Shown here in pieces: positions 42,510-50,710 of a stretch of DNA of 59,146 nucleotides (positions are counted from its first letter, which is position 1; the number at the start of each line of letters is the position of its first letter). A model generated the notes under the pieces. The model did not search any database and was not told where the DNA came from. It was given only the letters and a program-made list of their open reading frames with translations. The stretch spans positions 155,420 through 214,565 of the forward strand of contig NZ_JAHZAX010000005.1 in NCBI RefSeq assembly GCF_019423705.1, read 5' to 3'. The position numbers were made by a program, and so were the translations under genes. This DNA is from Ruminococcus sp. (GTDB lineage Bacteria; Bacillota; Clostridia; Oscillospirales; Ruminococcaceae).

Positions 42510-43838
42510 CTACATTTTTGAAGCCTTGCGATAAATGAATACCGAAGCGACAGCCGTCAGAACTTCCGTTATCCAGAATGCGTGCCATACGCCGACTGCG
42601 CCAATAGATCTGCTGATGATAAAGGCTATCGGGAGTATCAGTACGATAAATCTTAGCAGGGATATTACAAGTGAGGGCAGACCTTTCCCGAGACCCTCAA
42701 GCGCACCCGATGAAGTCACCGAAACGGCAGAGATTATGAAGCCTATGCAGATGTATCGCAGAGCTGTTTCGCCGATCTTGATAGTTTCGGGGGTTGATGT
42801 GAAAAGCCCCATAAGCTGTGCTGGAAGCGCAAAGCATATCGCCGTGCCGATAGCCATAATAATTCCCGTCATACACAGCACAACTTTGTATATCTCCTTA
42901 ACACGCTGCTTTTCCCCTGCGCCGTAATTGAAGCCGATAACAGGGCGCATTCCCTGTATAACGCCGTTTGCAGGCAGATAAAGGAACGTTTGCAGCTTGT
43001 AATAAATGCCCAGAACCAGCACATAGCTTTGTGAAAATGCCGCAAGTATCGCATTAAGGGCTGAAATGAGTATGGACGGCAGAGCAAGATTAAGCGTGGC
43101 AGGAATGCCGATAGCGTACATTTTGCCGATTATCCTGCCGTCGGGTCGAATATGTTTAAGGCTGATCTCAACGGGAATGTTGGTGAGCTTGTAAGCCACG
43201 ATGTAAATAACAAGGGTGAGTGTCTGCCCGATACCCGTTGCGAGGGCGGCGCCTTTAATGCCCATTTTCGGGAAAAAGCCGATACCGAAGATCAGCATCG
43301 GGTCAAGGATAATGTTTGCGATACAGCCGCACATCATACTCATCATCGTGATCTTCATTCTGCCGACTGACTGGAATATCTTTTCAAATGATATCCCAAG
43401 CATTATTATTGTGGAGAACGAAAACGCTATCTGCGAATACTGCACGCCGAGGTCGATAACGTTCTGTTGCTTTGTGAATATTCCCAAGAACCACGGCATT
43501 GCGATAATGCTTATGACCATAAGTATTATGCCGTGAATGAAGGACAGGGCTAACCCCTGTGTAGCGGCAAGGTCTGCCTTTTCGCTTTTTCCTGCGCCGA
43601 GATATATTGCGATAACGGCGTTGATGCCGATACCAAAGCCGATAGCTGTTGCGCTGATGAAGTTCTGAACAGGGAACACAAGTGAAAGTGCTGTCATTGC
43701 GTCTTCACTTATCTTTGCGACAAAAAAGCTGTCGATTATGTTGTAAAGCGAGTTCACCAGCATTGATATTACCATTGGCAAAGACATTGACAATAGCAGC
43801 GGGAAAACAGGCTTTGTTTTCATAAAATTGTTATCCAT
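42510..43838 (-). CDS. MATE-family multidrug/sodium efflux transporter
   Basis: 442 aa from the ATG at 43838, 6 nt after AAGGAG; a GTG 31 codons earlier lies inside the leader and is rejected. About 12 membrane helices. Starts with the MATE pattern K-P-V-F-P-L-L-L-S-M-S-L-P-M-V, and carries Q-N-F-I-S-A-T-A-I-G-F-G-I-G and N-G-V-I-Q-G-M-R-P-V-I-G-F-N-Y-G-A-G. It exports drugs or other cations in exchange for sodium or protons; the substrate cannot be told. Confidence 0.93.
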   Translation of the reverse strand: MDNNFMKTKPVFPLLLSMSLPMVISMLVNSLYNIIDSFFVAKISEDAMTALSLVFPVQNFISATAIGFGIGINAVIAIYLGAGKSEKADLAATQGLALSFIHGIILMVISIIAMPWFLGIFTKQQNVIDLGVQYSQIAFSFSTIIMLGISFEKIFQSVGRMKITMMSMMCGCIANIILDPMLIFGIGFFPKMGIKGAALATGIGQTLTLVIYIVAYKLTNIPVEISLKHIRPDGRIIGKMYAIGIPATLNLALPSILISALNAILAAFSQSYVLVLGIYYKLQTFLYLPANGVIQGMRPVIGFNYGAGEKQRVKEIYKVVLCMTGIIMAIGTAICFALPAQLMGLFTSTPETIKIGETALRYICIGFIISAVSVTSSGALEGLGKGLPSLVISLLRFIVLILPIAFIISRSIGAVGVWHAFWITEVLTAVASVFIYRKASKM

Positions 43839-43949
43839 ATATTTCTCCTTGATCTGCTGGGCATAAAAATACCACCCAGCCAAATTTAGCTGTGTGGCGA
43901 AAAGGTGACTGTATTGCCCGGAAAAATCCACTACAAGTTTTCAGTCAAT

Positions 43950-43978
43950 ATTTTAACATACATCACGACATTTGTCAA
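43950..43978 (-). promoter_or_regulatory. promoter of the MATE transporter gene
   Basis: Minus strand: TTGACA (43973-43978), 17-nt spacer, TAAAAT (43950-43955). About 105 nt of leader follow, with a CCAC-CAGC / GCTG-GTGG hairpin near 43873-43898. Confidence 0.8.
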
Positions 43979-43995
43979 ATAAATTTCTGTGAATA

Positions 43996-44034
43996 AAAAG
44001 CGCACAAAGCCAATCATTGACTTTGTGCGCTTTT
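43996..44034 (-). terminator. terminator after yitT, usable on both strands
   Basis: Fourteen-base-pair stem AAAAGCGCACAAAG / CTTTGTGCGCTTTT; starts at the yitT stop. Confidence 0.88.
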
Positions 44035-44035
44035 G

Positions 44036-44896
44036 TTATTTTTCTTTTGGCAGATAAAATCTTCCCGATAGCTTTTGGGTCTTGACCTCGTTGATGAAAG
44101 CCTTCGGGTCGGTCTCTTTGATTGCGTGGATAACTTTCTTGCTTTGTGCGGCGGAGACAACCGAATAAACAACGTTTCGCTCGCAATGCTCATATGAGCC
44201 TTCTCCTTCAAGGATCGTTGCGCCGTGCTGGCTGACGGAGTAAATGACCTCTGAGACCTCTTTAGGCTTATTGGTGACGATGAGAAAAGTGCTTTGCTGG
44301 AACTTTTTGTAGAGCATATGGAGCACCGCTGTTGAAGCGTACTGGAAGATTATCGAATACAGAGCCTTATCCCAGCCGAAAATAAAGCCTGCCACGCAGA
44401 GGATAACGGCATTGAAGCCGAGGATAATGTTGAAGGAGTCCATATTGCTTTTTTCGGAAAGATATATGGAAATAAAGTCCGTTCCCCCCGAGGTCGCCCC
44501 ACGATTTAGGCAAAGGCTTATGGCAACGCCGTTTATCATTCCGCCGAAAATGCTTATAAGCAAAACGTCCTCTGTGACGATATGATCGGGTATGATATCG
44601 GTGAAAAAGCTGTTTAGAAGTATCATCACGCAGGAATAGGCGGTGAATTTCTTGCCGATAAACCGAAATCCGATATAGGCAGGGAAGATGTTGAGGATAA
44701 TGTTAATCAAGCTGAATGGCAGGCTGATATCTGCAAGCTGCTTGAATGCACGCTGGATAAGGATAGTCATTCCCGTTATGCCGCCCGGATAAAGTCCTCC
44801 TGTGTTTACGAAAGTTTTGGTGTTGAGCGCCATTAAAAATGCGGCGGCTGTCACCGATAGAAGTGTGAATATGTCCTTTTTGATATCTGTTTTCAT
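44036..44896 (-). CDS. yitT: YitT-family membrane protein
   Basis: 286 aa (GGGAGAA upstream of the ATG). About five or six membrane helices in residues 10-195 with G-G-L-Y-P-G-G-I-T-G-M and N-R-G-A-T-S-G-G-T-D-F, then a cytoplasmic DUF2179 domain (about 220-280). The architecture is DUF161-DUF2179, as in YitT proteins, whose transport substrate is not established. It is divergent from hcp. Confidence 0.9.
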   Translation of the reverse strand: MKTDIKKDIFTLLSVTAAAFLMALNTKTFVNTGGLYPGGITGMTILIQRAFKQLADISLPFSLINIILNIFPAYIGFRFIGKKFTAYSCVMILLNSFFTDIIPDHIVTEDVLLISIFGGMINGVAISLCLNRGATSGGTDFISIYLSEKSNMDSFNIILGFNAVILCVAGFIFGWDKALYSIIFQYASTAVLHMLYKKFQQSTFLIVTNKPKEVSEVIYSVSQHGATILEGEGSYEHCERNVVYSVVSAAQSKKVIHAIKETDPKAFINEVKTQKLSGRFYLPKEK

Positions 44897-44945
44897 TTAT
44901 GTTCTCCCGCAAATTTTGCAATTGTGTTTTTTATTTCTTACGCTC

Positions 44946-44974
44946 ATTATATCATAAAATCGGCTTGATTTCAA
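44946..44974 (-). promoter_or_regulatory. promoter of yitT
   Basis: Minus strand: TTGAAA (44969-44974), 17-nt spacer, TATAAT (44946-44951). It overlaps the divergent hcp promoter. Confidence 0.8.
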
Positions 44975-45000
44975 TAAATCGCCCTGTGTATATTATACAG
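44965..45000 (+). promoter_or_regulatory. candidate hcp promoter with overlapping dyad
   Basis: TTGATT (44965-44970), 18-nt spacer, TATATT (44989-44994). An imperfect dyad CTGTGTA / TATACAG (44984-45000) covers the -10 box and could be an operator for a redox or nitrosative-stress regulator. Confidence 0.45.
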
Positions 45001-45048
45001 CATTTTGACCAAAATAATACCATAAAATTTTACACGGAGGCTATTATA

Positions 45049-46611
45049 ATGAACGAAATGTTTTGCTTTCAATGTCAGCAAACTGCCCACAACAAGGGCT
45101 GTGACGGCAAGGTGGGCGTATGCGGTAAAAAGGCTGATACCGCCAATTTGCAGGACGAGCTCATCGGTGCGCTGATAGCAATGTCAAAAGCGGCTGAAAA
45201 CGGTTCGCCAGCAGAAAAAACTGACGAACTTATGCTGAAAGGCCTGTTCACAACGATAACAAATGTGAATTTCAATGACGTCACGATCAAGCAAATGACC
45301 ACCGCTGTCAGAGAAGAAAAGGGCAGGATAAACAGCAACAGGTTTGAAGACCACGATATGAAAGAGCTTTGGAAAGAGCACGAGGATATCCGCTCGCTGA
45401 AATCCCTTATCCTCTTTGGTATCAAGGGTATGGCGGCTTATGCTTATCACGCCCTTGCTCTGGGCAAGAAAGATGATGAGGTCAACGGCTTTTTCTATAA
45501 GGCTCTGCGTGCTATCGCCGACGAAAAGGACGCCGACAAGCTTCTTGCATTGGTGCTTGAAACGGGCAAAGTGAATTTCAAATGTATGGCAATGCTTGAC
45601 GCCGCCAACACGGAAGCTTACGGCGACCCTGTGCCAACGAAAGTTCCTCTCACTATCGAGAAAGGTCCATTTATCGTTGTCAGCGGTCACGATCTGCACG
45701 ATATGAAGCTTCTGCTGGAGCAGACAAAGGGCAAAGGCATAAATATCTACACCCACAGCGAAATGCTGCCTGCTCACGGATATCCGAAGCTAAAGGCGTA
45801 CCCGCACCTCAAAGGCAATTTCGGCACGGGCTGGCAGAACCAGCAGTCAGAGTTTCACAATATCCCTGCGCCGATTCTCTTCACCACAAACTGCATTATG
45901 CCCGTGAGACAAAGCTATTGCGACAGAGTTTTCACCACCTCTGTTGTGTCCTATCCTGAGCTTGTCCACATCGGCGATGACAAGGACTTTACGCCTGTTA
46001 TCGAAAAGGCTATCGAGTGCGGCGGTTATGATGAGGACAAGGAAATGACGGGAATGAACGGCGGACACGTTGTCACGACTGGTTTTGCCCACAATTCTGT
46101 TCTTGAAAACGCTGGAAAGATCGTGGAGCTCGTGAAAGTAGGAAAGATAAGCCATTTCTTCCTTATCGGCGGCTGCGACGGCGCTTCACCAAGCAGAAGC
46201 TATTACACGGATTTTGCAAAACTTACGCCAAAGGACAGCATTATTCTCACACTTGCCTGCGGAAAATACCGTATCAACGATCTTGACCTGGGCAACATCG
46301 AGGGTATCCCGAGGATACTCGACTGCGGTCAATGCAACGACGCTTACTCGGCAATAAAGATCGCACTTGCATTGGCTGAGGCTTTTGACTGCGGCGTCAA
46401 CGATCTGCCGCTGACGCTGGTGCTTTCTTGGTATGAGCAAAAGGCAGTCTGTATCCTGCTGACGCTTTTGTATCTCGGTATCAAGAACATCTACCTTGGC
46501 CCGACCATACCTGCGTTCGTGTCGAGCGGTGTGCTGAACGTGCTGGTGGACAAATTCCAGCTTATGCCAATTAGCACGCCTGAGGAGGATATCAAGAAAA
46601 TACTTGGCTGA
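45049..46611 (+). CDS. hcp: hybrid-cluster protein (hydroxylamine reductase type)
   Basis: 520 aa from the ATG at 45049 (ACGGAGG upstream); longer frames lack a ribosome binding site. The N-terminal cluster motif is M-F-C-F-Q-C-Q-Q-T, with Cys at 6, 9, 18 and 24. Hybrid-cluster ligands follow: H in G-H-D-L-H-D near 225, E in H-S-E-M-L near 244, C in T-N-C-I-M near 282, and Cys/Glu in D-C-G-Q-C-N-D-A-Y-S and W-Y-E-Q-K. Hcp reduces nitric oxide or hydroxylamine and protects anaerobes against nitrosative stress. It stands alone and ends in a strong terminator. Confidence 0.96.
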   Translation: MNEMFCFQCQQTAHNKGCDGKVGVCGKKADTANLQDELIGALIAMSKAAENGSPAEKTDELMLKGLFTTITNVNFNDVTIKQMTTAVREEKGRINSNRFEDHDMKELWKEHEDIRSLKSLILFGIKGMAAYAYHALALGKKDDEVNGFFYKALRAIADEKDADKLLALVLETGKVNFKCMAMLDAANTEAYGDPVPTKVPLTIEKGPFIVVSGHDLHDMKLLLEQTKGKGINIYTHSEMLPAHGYPKLKAYPHLKGNFGTGWQNQQSEFHNIPAPILFTTNCIMPVRQSYCDRVFTTSVVSYPELVHIGDDKDFTPVIEKAIECGGYDEDKEMTGMNGGHVVTTGFAHNSVLENAGKIVELVKVGKISHFFLIGGCDGASPSRSYYTDFAKLTPKDSIILTLACGKYRINDLDLGNIEGIPRILDCGQCNDAYSAIKIALALAEAFDCGVNDLPLTLVLSWYEQKAVCILLTLLYLGIKNIYLGPTIPAFVSSGVLNVLVDKFQLMPISTPEEDIKKILG

Positions 46612-46612
46612 T

Positions 46613-46647
46613 AAAACAAGGCTCGGAGAAATTCTGAGCCTTGTTTT
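46613..46647 (+). terminator. intrinsic terminator after hcp
   Basis: Twelve-base-pair stem AAAACAAGGCTC / GAGCCTTGTTTT directly after the hcp stop. Confidence 0.9.
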
Positions 46648-46669
46648 ATTTGAAAAAATATGCTATAAT
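46641..46669 (+). promoter_or_regulatory. candidate promoter of the DUF2130 gene
   Basis: TTGTTT (46641-46646), 17-nt spacer, TATAAT (46664-46669); the -35 box lies in the hcp terminator arm. Confidence 0.55.
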
Positions 46670-46722
46670 TTAATTATGATAGCGATTTGTGACGAAGTTA
46701 TTATGGACGGAGGTAACAAAAT

Positions 46723-48231
46723 ATGTCTGAGATAAAATGCCCTCATTGCGGTGAGGTCTTTAAAGTAGATGAACAGGGCTATGCTGCCATCGTTTCACAG
46801 GTGCGCAACGAGCAGTTCAATGACGAAGTTGACAAGCGTGTCAAGGACGAGAAAGAGAAAGCTTTGCAGCTTGCACAGCTGGATTTTGACAGCCGTTACA
46901 GCAAGGCGATGAGCGAAAAGGATATGGAGATACAAAAGCTCAAAGCGGCGGCTGACAATGGCGAGAATGAGAAAAATCTCGCTGTGACTGAGGCTCAGCA
47001 GAAAACACGCAGCGAGTATGAAGCAATGGTCGAAGAGCTGAAAAAGCGTCTCAGCGACAATGAAAAGCTTATCGCTGAGCTGACAGCGCAGTCAAAGTCC
47101 AAGGAGACTGAGAAAGACCTTGCGGTATCTCAAGCGCTTGTTAAGGCGAAGGCTGATTTTGAGGACGAAAAGGACAAACTCAAACAGCAGCTTTCAGAGC
47201 GAGATATGAAGATATCTCAGCTCAATTCCGAGCACAAGCTTGAGCTCCAGCAGTCCGAAAGCGCTTACAAAGCGGAGATAACGAAGCTTGAAGCTGATAT
47301 CAAGGCGAAGGACACCGAGAAAAAACTCGAGGTGCAAAACGCTGTTGCCGTTGTGGAGAATGAGAAAAATTCTCTCATCGCCGACCTTAATGCGCAGATA
47401 AAAGGAAAGGACGAGCTTATCGACTATTACAAGGATTTCAAGCTTCAGCTTTCAACAAAAATGGTGGGCGAGAGCCTTGAGCAATATTGCCTTACCGAGT
47501 TCAATAAGATCCGTGCAACGGCGTTCAGAAGCGCATATTTTGATAAAGATAACGACGCACGAACGGGCAGCAAGGGCGATTTCATCTACCGTGAGACGGA
47601 CGAAGAGGGCAACGAGCTTATCTCAATAATGTTCGAGATGAAAAACGAGAACGAGACCACCACGACCAAAAAGCGCAACGAGCATTTCTTTAAAGAGCTT
47701 GACAAAGACAGGCGTGAAAAGGGCTGCGAATATGCGGTGCTCGTGTCGCTCCTCGAGCCGGAAAGTGAGCTTTACAATTCGGGTATCGTGGACGTTTCTT
47801 ATGCCTATGAAAAAATGTATGTTGTAAGGCCGCAATGCTTTATCCCGATAATCACGATCTTGCGCAACGCCGCACTTAACACAATGTCCTATAAGGCGGA
47901 GCTTGCGAGGGTGAGAAGCGAGAACATTGATATTTCCAATTTTGAGGACAATATCAACACCTTCAAAGAGGGCTTTGCAAGGAATTTTGACCTTGCCAGC
48001 CGAAAGTTCCAAACTGCTATTGACGAGATCGACAAGACTATCGAACATTTGAAAAAGACAAAGGACGCTTTGCTTTCGTCTGAGCGTAACCTGCGGCTTG
48101 CAAATGACAAGGCTGACCAGCTGACGATCAAGAAGCTGACAAAGAATAGTCCCACAATGCGTGATAAGTTTGCCGAGCTGAAAGAGCACGAAAAGGCGCA
48201 GAAGGCTTTAGAAGAACAGTCTGACAGCTAA
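46723..48231 (+). CDS. DUF2130 coiled-coil protein with nuclease-like core
   Basis: 502 aa (ACGGAGG upstream). An N-terminal zinc-ribbon half (C-P-H-C-G) is followed by a long coiled coil (about 30-235), then the DUF2130 core (about 240-400), which contains G-S-K-G-D-F near residue 284 and E-M-K near 306. G-D plus E-x-K with about 20 residues between is the layout of PD-(D/E)xK nucleases. A second coiled coil (about 420-500) closes the protein. The function is not established. Its last 24 nt overlap the 3' end of the convergent spmB gene. Confidence 0.88.
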   Translation: MSEIKCPHCGEVFKVDEQGYAAIVSQVRNEQFNDEVDKRVKDEKEKALQLAQLDFDSRYSKAMSEKDMEIQKLKAAADNGENEKNLAVTEAQQKTRSEYEAMVEELKKRLSDNEKLIAELTAQSKSKETEKDLAVSQALVKAKADFEDEKDKLKQQLSERDMKISQLNSEHKLELQQSESAYKAEITKLEADIKAKDTEKKLEVQNAVAVVENEKNSLIADLNAQIKGKDELIDYYKDFKLQLSTKMVGESLEQYCLTEFNKIRATAFRSAYFDKDNDARTGSKGDFIYRETDEEGNELISIMFEMKNENETTTTKKRNEHFFKELDKDRREKGCEYAVLVSLLEPESELYNSGIVDVSYAYEKMYVVRPQCFIPIITILRNAALNTMSYKAELARVRSENIDISNFEDNINTFKEGFARNFDLASRKFQTAIDEIDKTIEHLKKTKDALLSSERNLRLANDKADQLTIKKLTKNSPTMRDKFAELKEHEKAQKALEEQSDS

Positions 48232-48723
48232 GGCCGAAAACACAAAACCTGCAATATCCGAAAAGCCTGCCGCTATGAAAACTGAGGGGTAGGCTTTTTT
48301 CTTTATGGCGGAAAAATACACGGCGATAGTGTAAAATGTGGTCTCCGTTGAGCCAATTAAAACGCTTGCGACCCTGCCTGTATAGCTGTCTGGTGAGACG
48401 TTTGAAAGGATAGTTTCAAGGCAGGCGAGAGCTCCGCTGCCCGAGATTGGTCTTATGAGCGCCAATGAAATGCACTCGTCGGGGAAGCCGAGAAAGCTTG
48501 TTATTGGCGAAAACACTTTTGCAATGATCTCGCAGGCTCCAGAGTTTGTGAACATTCCGACAGCCGTCATAAGCAGGATAAGCATAGGCAGAAGTTCCAC
48601 CGCCGTTTTGAGGTTTTCAGCAGCGCCCTCGCAAAATGTCGCAACGATATCAACTTTTTTTAAAAGCCCGTACACAAGTATAAAAACTATGAGCAGCGGA
48701 GCGAAAAGGCTGCTAAAGCTCAC
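48208..48723 (-). CDS. spmB: spore maturation protein B
   Basis: 171 aa from the GTG at 48723, 8 nt after AAGGG; a GTG at 48732 has no spacing. Four or five membrane segments; R-P-I-S-G-S-G-A-L and G-S-T-E-T-T-F-Y are the nucleoside-recognition-domain motifs of SpmB. With SpmA it is needed for spore core dehydration in Bacillus and Clostridium. It overlaps the spmA stop and, at its other end, the DUF2130 gene. Confidence 0.93.
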   Translation of the reverse strand: MSFSSLFAPLLIVFILVYGLLKKVDIVATFCEGAAENLKTAVELLPMLILLMTAVGMFTNSGACEIIAKVFSPITSFLGFPDECISLALIRPISGSGALACLETILSNVSPDSYTGRVASVLIGSTETTFYTIAVYFSAIKKKAYPSVFIAAGFSDIAGFVFSALAVRLFF

Positions 48724-49297
48724 GGCGATCACCCTTTCTGAGGTTCAGGGCATAGACCACAGCGCAGCCGATAGTCACGGATATGAGGGACGAGAAAATT
48801 ATTGCCGGGGAAATATCGAAAGGTTCGGCGGCGCCGTGTTCAAGGCGCATTGCGGCGATAGTGGAGGGGATAAGCTGTATCGAGGCGGTGTTGAGCACCA
48901 CGAGCATTGAAATGCAGCGCTTTCGGCCGTGGGGAAGCTTGTCAAGCTCTTTGGCGGCGGCAATGCCTGTTGGAGTTGCTGCGTTGCCAAGTCCTAACAG
49001 GTTGGCGGTGATGTTCATAGTTATGGCAGACATTGCCTTTTTATTTGCTGCGGCGTCCTTGAAAAGAAGTTTTGTGACAGGGGAGAGCAATCGTGCGATC
49101 TTGCCAGTTAATCCCGACTTTTCACAAATTCTGATAAGTCCGCCCCACAATGCCATTGAGCCGCAAAGGTATATCACAAGCTCCACAGCCTTGCCGCAGG
49201 CGCTCAGCGACGATGAACTGACATCAGCGATTTTCCCCGTAAATACGCCGCAAACCAACGATACGACTATCAAAAAAGTGATAACAAGACCCAGCAT
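48713..49297 (-). CDS. spmA: spore maturation protein A
   Basis: 194 aa (TTAGGAG upstream of the ATG). Membrane protein with S-M-A-L-W-G-G-L near residue 47 and the N-L-L-G-L-G-N-A-A-T-P-T-G motif near 97, diagnostic for SpmA. It is encoded with spmB. Its presence indicates an organism with sporulation ancestry or ability. The promoter was not resolved and may use a sporulation sigma factor. Confidence 0.94.
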   Translation of the reverse strand: MLGLVITFLIVVSLVCGVFTGKIADVSSSSLSACGKAVELVIYLCGSMALWGGLIRICEKSGLTGKIARLLSPVTKLLFKDAAANKKAMSAITMNITANLLGLGNAATPTGIAAAKELDKLPHGRKRCISMLVVLNTASIQLIPSTIAAMRLEHGAAEPFDISPAIIFSSLISVTIGCAVVYALNLRKGDRREL

Positions 49298-49382
49298 AAT
49301 TTGTGCTCCTAACCCTCAGTATTCATAGTAATTTCATATATAAAAAACTTTGACAATAAGTGTGAAATTTTGGTGTATGTGC

Positions 49383-49411
49383 TTGACAAATGAATTAATA
49401 TTTGTTATAAT
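49383..49411 (+). promoter_or_regulatory. promoter of the AbrB-like gene
   Basis: TTGACA (49383-49388), 17-nt spacer, TATAAT (49406-49411), 73 nt before the start codon. Confidence 0.88.
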
Positions 49412-49484
49412 GTGTATATCATAAGATTTATGTTAAAAGAAATGCAAAAATGCGTTTCAATTTGATTTAAAGGGGATTGATTTT

Positions 49485-49733
49485 ATGAAATCTACAGGAA
49501 TTGTAAGAAAAGTTGACGAGCTCGGAAGAATCGTATTGCCGATCGAGCTCAGAAGAACCTATGACCTCGCTGTTAAGGACGCTATCGAGATCTATACAGA
49601 TGACGATAAGATTATCCTTAAGAAGTTCCAGAGAACTTGTATCTTTTGCGGAAGCGGCGAAGAGTGTGTTGAATACAAGGGCAAGACAATTTGCGCAGCT
49701 TGTATGGCAGAACTCAAGGGTGAAAACAAGTAA
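49485..49733 (+). CDS. AbrB-family transition-state regulator with zinc ribbon
   Basis: 82 aa (AAAGGGGA upstream). Residues 1-50 form the AbrB swapped-hairpin DNA-binding domain (M-K-S-T-G-I-V-R-K-V-D-E-L-G-R-I-V-L-P-I-E-L-R). Residues 54-77 carry two CxxC pairs (C-I-F-C and C-A-A-C), a short zinc ribbon replacing the usual AbrB multimerisation domain. Clostridial AbrB/Abh-type regulators of this kind act at the entry to stationary phase and sporulation. It is divergent from spmAB. Confidence 0.92.
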   Translation: MKSTGIVRKVDELGRIVLPIELRRTYDLAVKDAIEIYTDDDKIILKKFQRTCIFCGSGEECVEYKGKTICAACMAELKGENK

Positions 49734-49748
49734 TTACATATTGAAAGC

Positions 49749-49778
49749 AACAGGACAGACTAAGGTTTGTCCTGTTTT
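49749..49778 (+). terminator. terminator of the AbrB-like gene
   Basis: Stem AACAGGACA / TGTCCTGTT with following T residues. Confidence 0.85.
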
Positions 49779-49806
49779 CATTTTATGATAGGATTTTTAT
49801 TTTATG

Positions 49807-49848
49807 AAAAAGAGAGCGTATGATTTTTTATCACACACTCTCTTTTTT
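49807..49848 (-). terminator. terminator at the end of the GH25-like gene, both strands
   Basis: AAAAAGAGAG / CTCTCTTTTT outer stem with inner GAT-AAAAAA pairing. It reaches into the stop codon of the GH25-like gene. Confidence 0.7.
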
Positions 49849-50710
49849 ACATTATAAACTTTTTTATATCGTCCTCGCTGCCGTTAAATACAGCCATTTC
49901 AAGGTATCCGCCGCTTTCGTAATAGGAAAACTTTATGCGGTCGGTGTAGCTCCAAAACTGCCAGTTGATATTCTCATCAGGCTTTGAATAGAGGCTTTCG
50001 TACCAAATAGGGCAGTCGTCAAAGCGCTTGTCGCCCTCGATCATCTTGCTGTATGTCCTGCTGGTGCAGTAGATAACAGGCTTGACGCCATATTGTTCGT
50101 ATATCTTGTCGCAGTAGGCAGAAAGATTATCGGAGGCTTCGTAAAAATCGGGCGGCAGCAGCTTATAAAGCCCACGGAGACGAATTTCTACCGCAGGGAT
50201 AAGCCTGCCGTTAAGATCGTCGCCGACTGTTTCGATAAAGTGCTCAGCCTGCTTTTCTCCGTCTGAATCCAGCACGAGAACGTGGTATGCGCCAACATAA
50301 AGCTCGCTATTTTCTGAATCGTTCCAGTTATCACGGAAGTTTGCGTCCTCAAAGCTTGTGCCTTTTGTGGCTCGTATATACGCCATTTGAATGTTCTGAG
50401 AGCCGAAGCTTTTCCAACTTATCTTGCCCATTTCTTCGGTCACAACAGGCCCTCTTATTGGATAATCACGCTTTTTCGGTTCGTTGAACCAAAGCCTGCC
50501 TGTGTAAAGCAGGATAGCAATGTTCACGATCATCACGATAACGCAGAGTATCACCAACCGTATGATAAGCTTTTTCAGAAACCTGTGCTTTGGCTTTTCT
50601 TCTTCATATACGTCATAATTGGTGTAGTCCGAAAGGTCTTTGTCGTCAAATTCGCTGTTTATCTTTTTGACAGCTTCTTTATCAAGCTTGAACTTCCTGC
50701 TGCGTTTCAT
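49847..50710 (-). CDS. membrane-anchored GH25-like protein lacking catalytic acids
   Basis: 287 aa from the ATG at 50710 (AAAGGA upstream), overlapping the rrf2 end by 29 nt. A charged cytoplasmic N-terminus (1-45), one membrane helix (about 47-69) and an extracellular GH25 lysozyme-like barrel (about 85-287) with Y-I-R-A-T-K-G-T-S and V-G-A-Y-H. GH25 enzymes use an Asp in G-I-D-V-S and the D-L-E pair; here these positions read G-P-V-V-T (V89) and V-E-I-R (E175, R177). It is therefore probably a non-catalytic binder of peptidoglycan, or an altered enzyme. Confidence 0.82.
   Translation of the reverse strand: MKRSRKFKLDKEAVKKINSEFDDKDLSDYTNYDVYEEEKPKHRFLKKLIIRLVILCVIVMIVNIAILLYTGRLWFNEPKKRDYPIRGPVVTEEMGKISWKSFGSQNIQMAYIRATKGTSFEDANFRDNWNDSENSELYVGAYHVLVLDSDGEKQAEHFIETVGDDLNGRLIPAVEIRLRGLYKLLPPDFYEASDNLSAYCDKIYEQYGVKPVIYCTSRTYSKMIEGDKRFDDCPIWYESLYSKPDENINWQFWSYTDRIKFSYYESGGYLEMAVFNGSEDDIKKFIM

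Noticed and set aside
43839..43931. N-terminal extension of the MATE transporter from a GTG at 43931
   Set aside because: The family starts at the ATG at 43838, which has AAGGAG at the right distance; the extension covers the leader and is not membrane-like.
45075..46155. Several minus-strand frames opposite hcp
   Set aside because: Hcp is unmistakable on the plus strand with all cluster ligands; the opposite frames have no ribosome binding sites.
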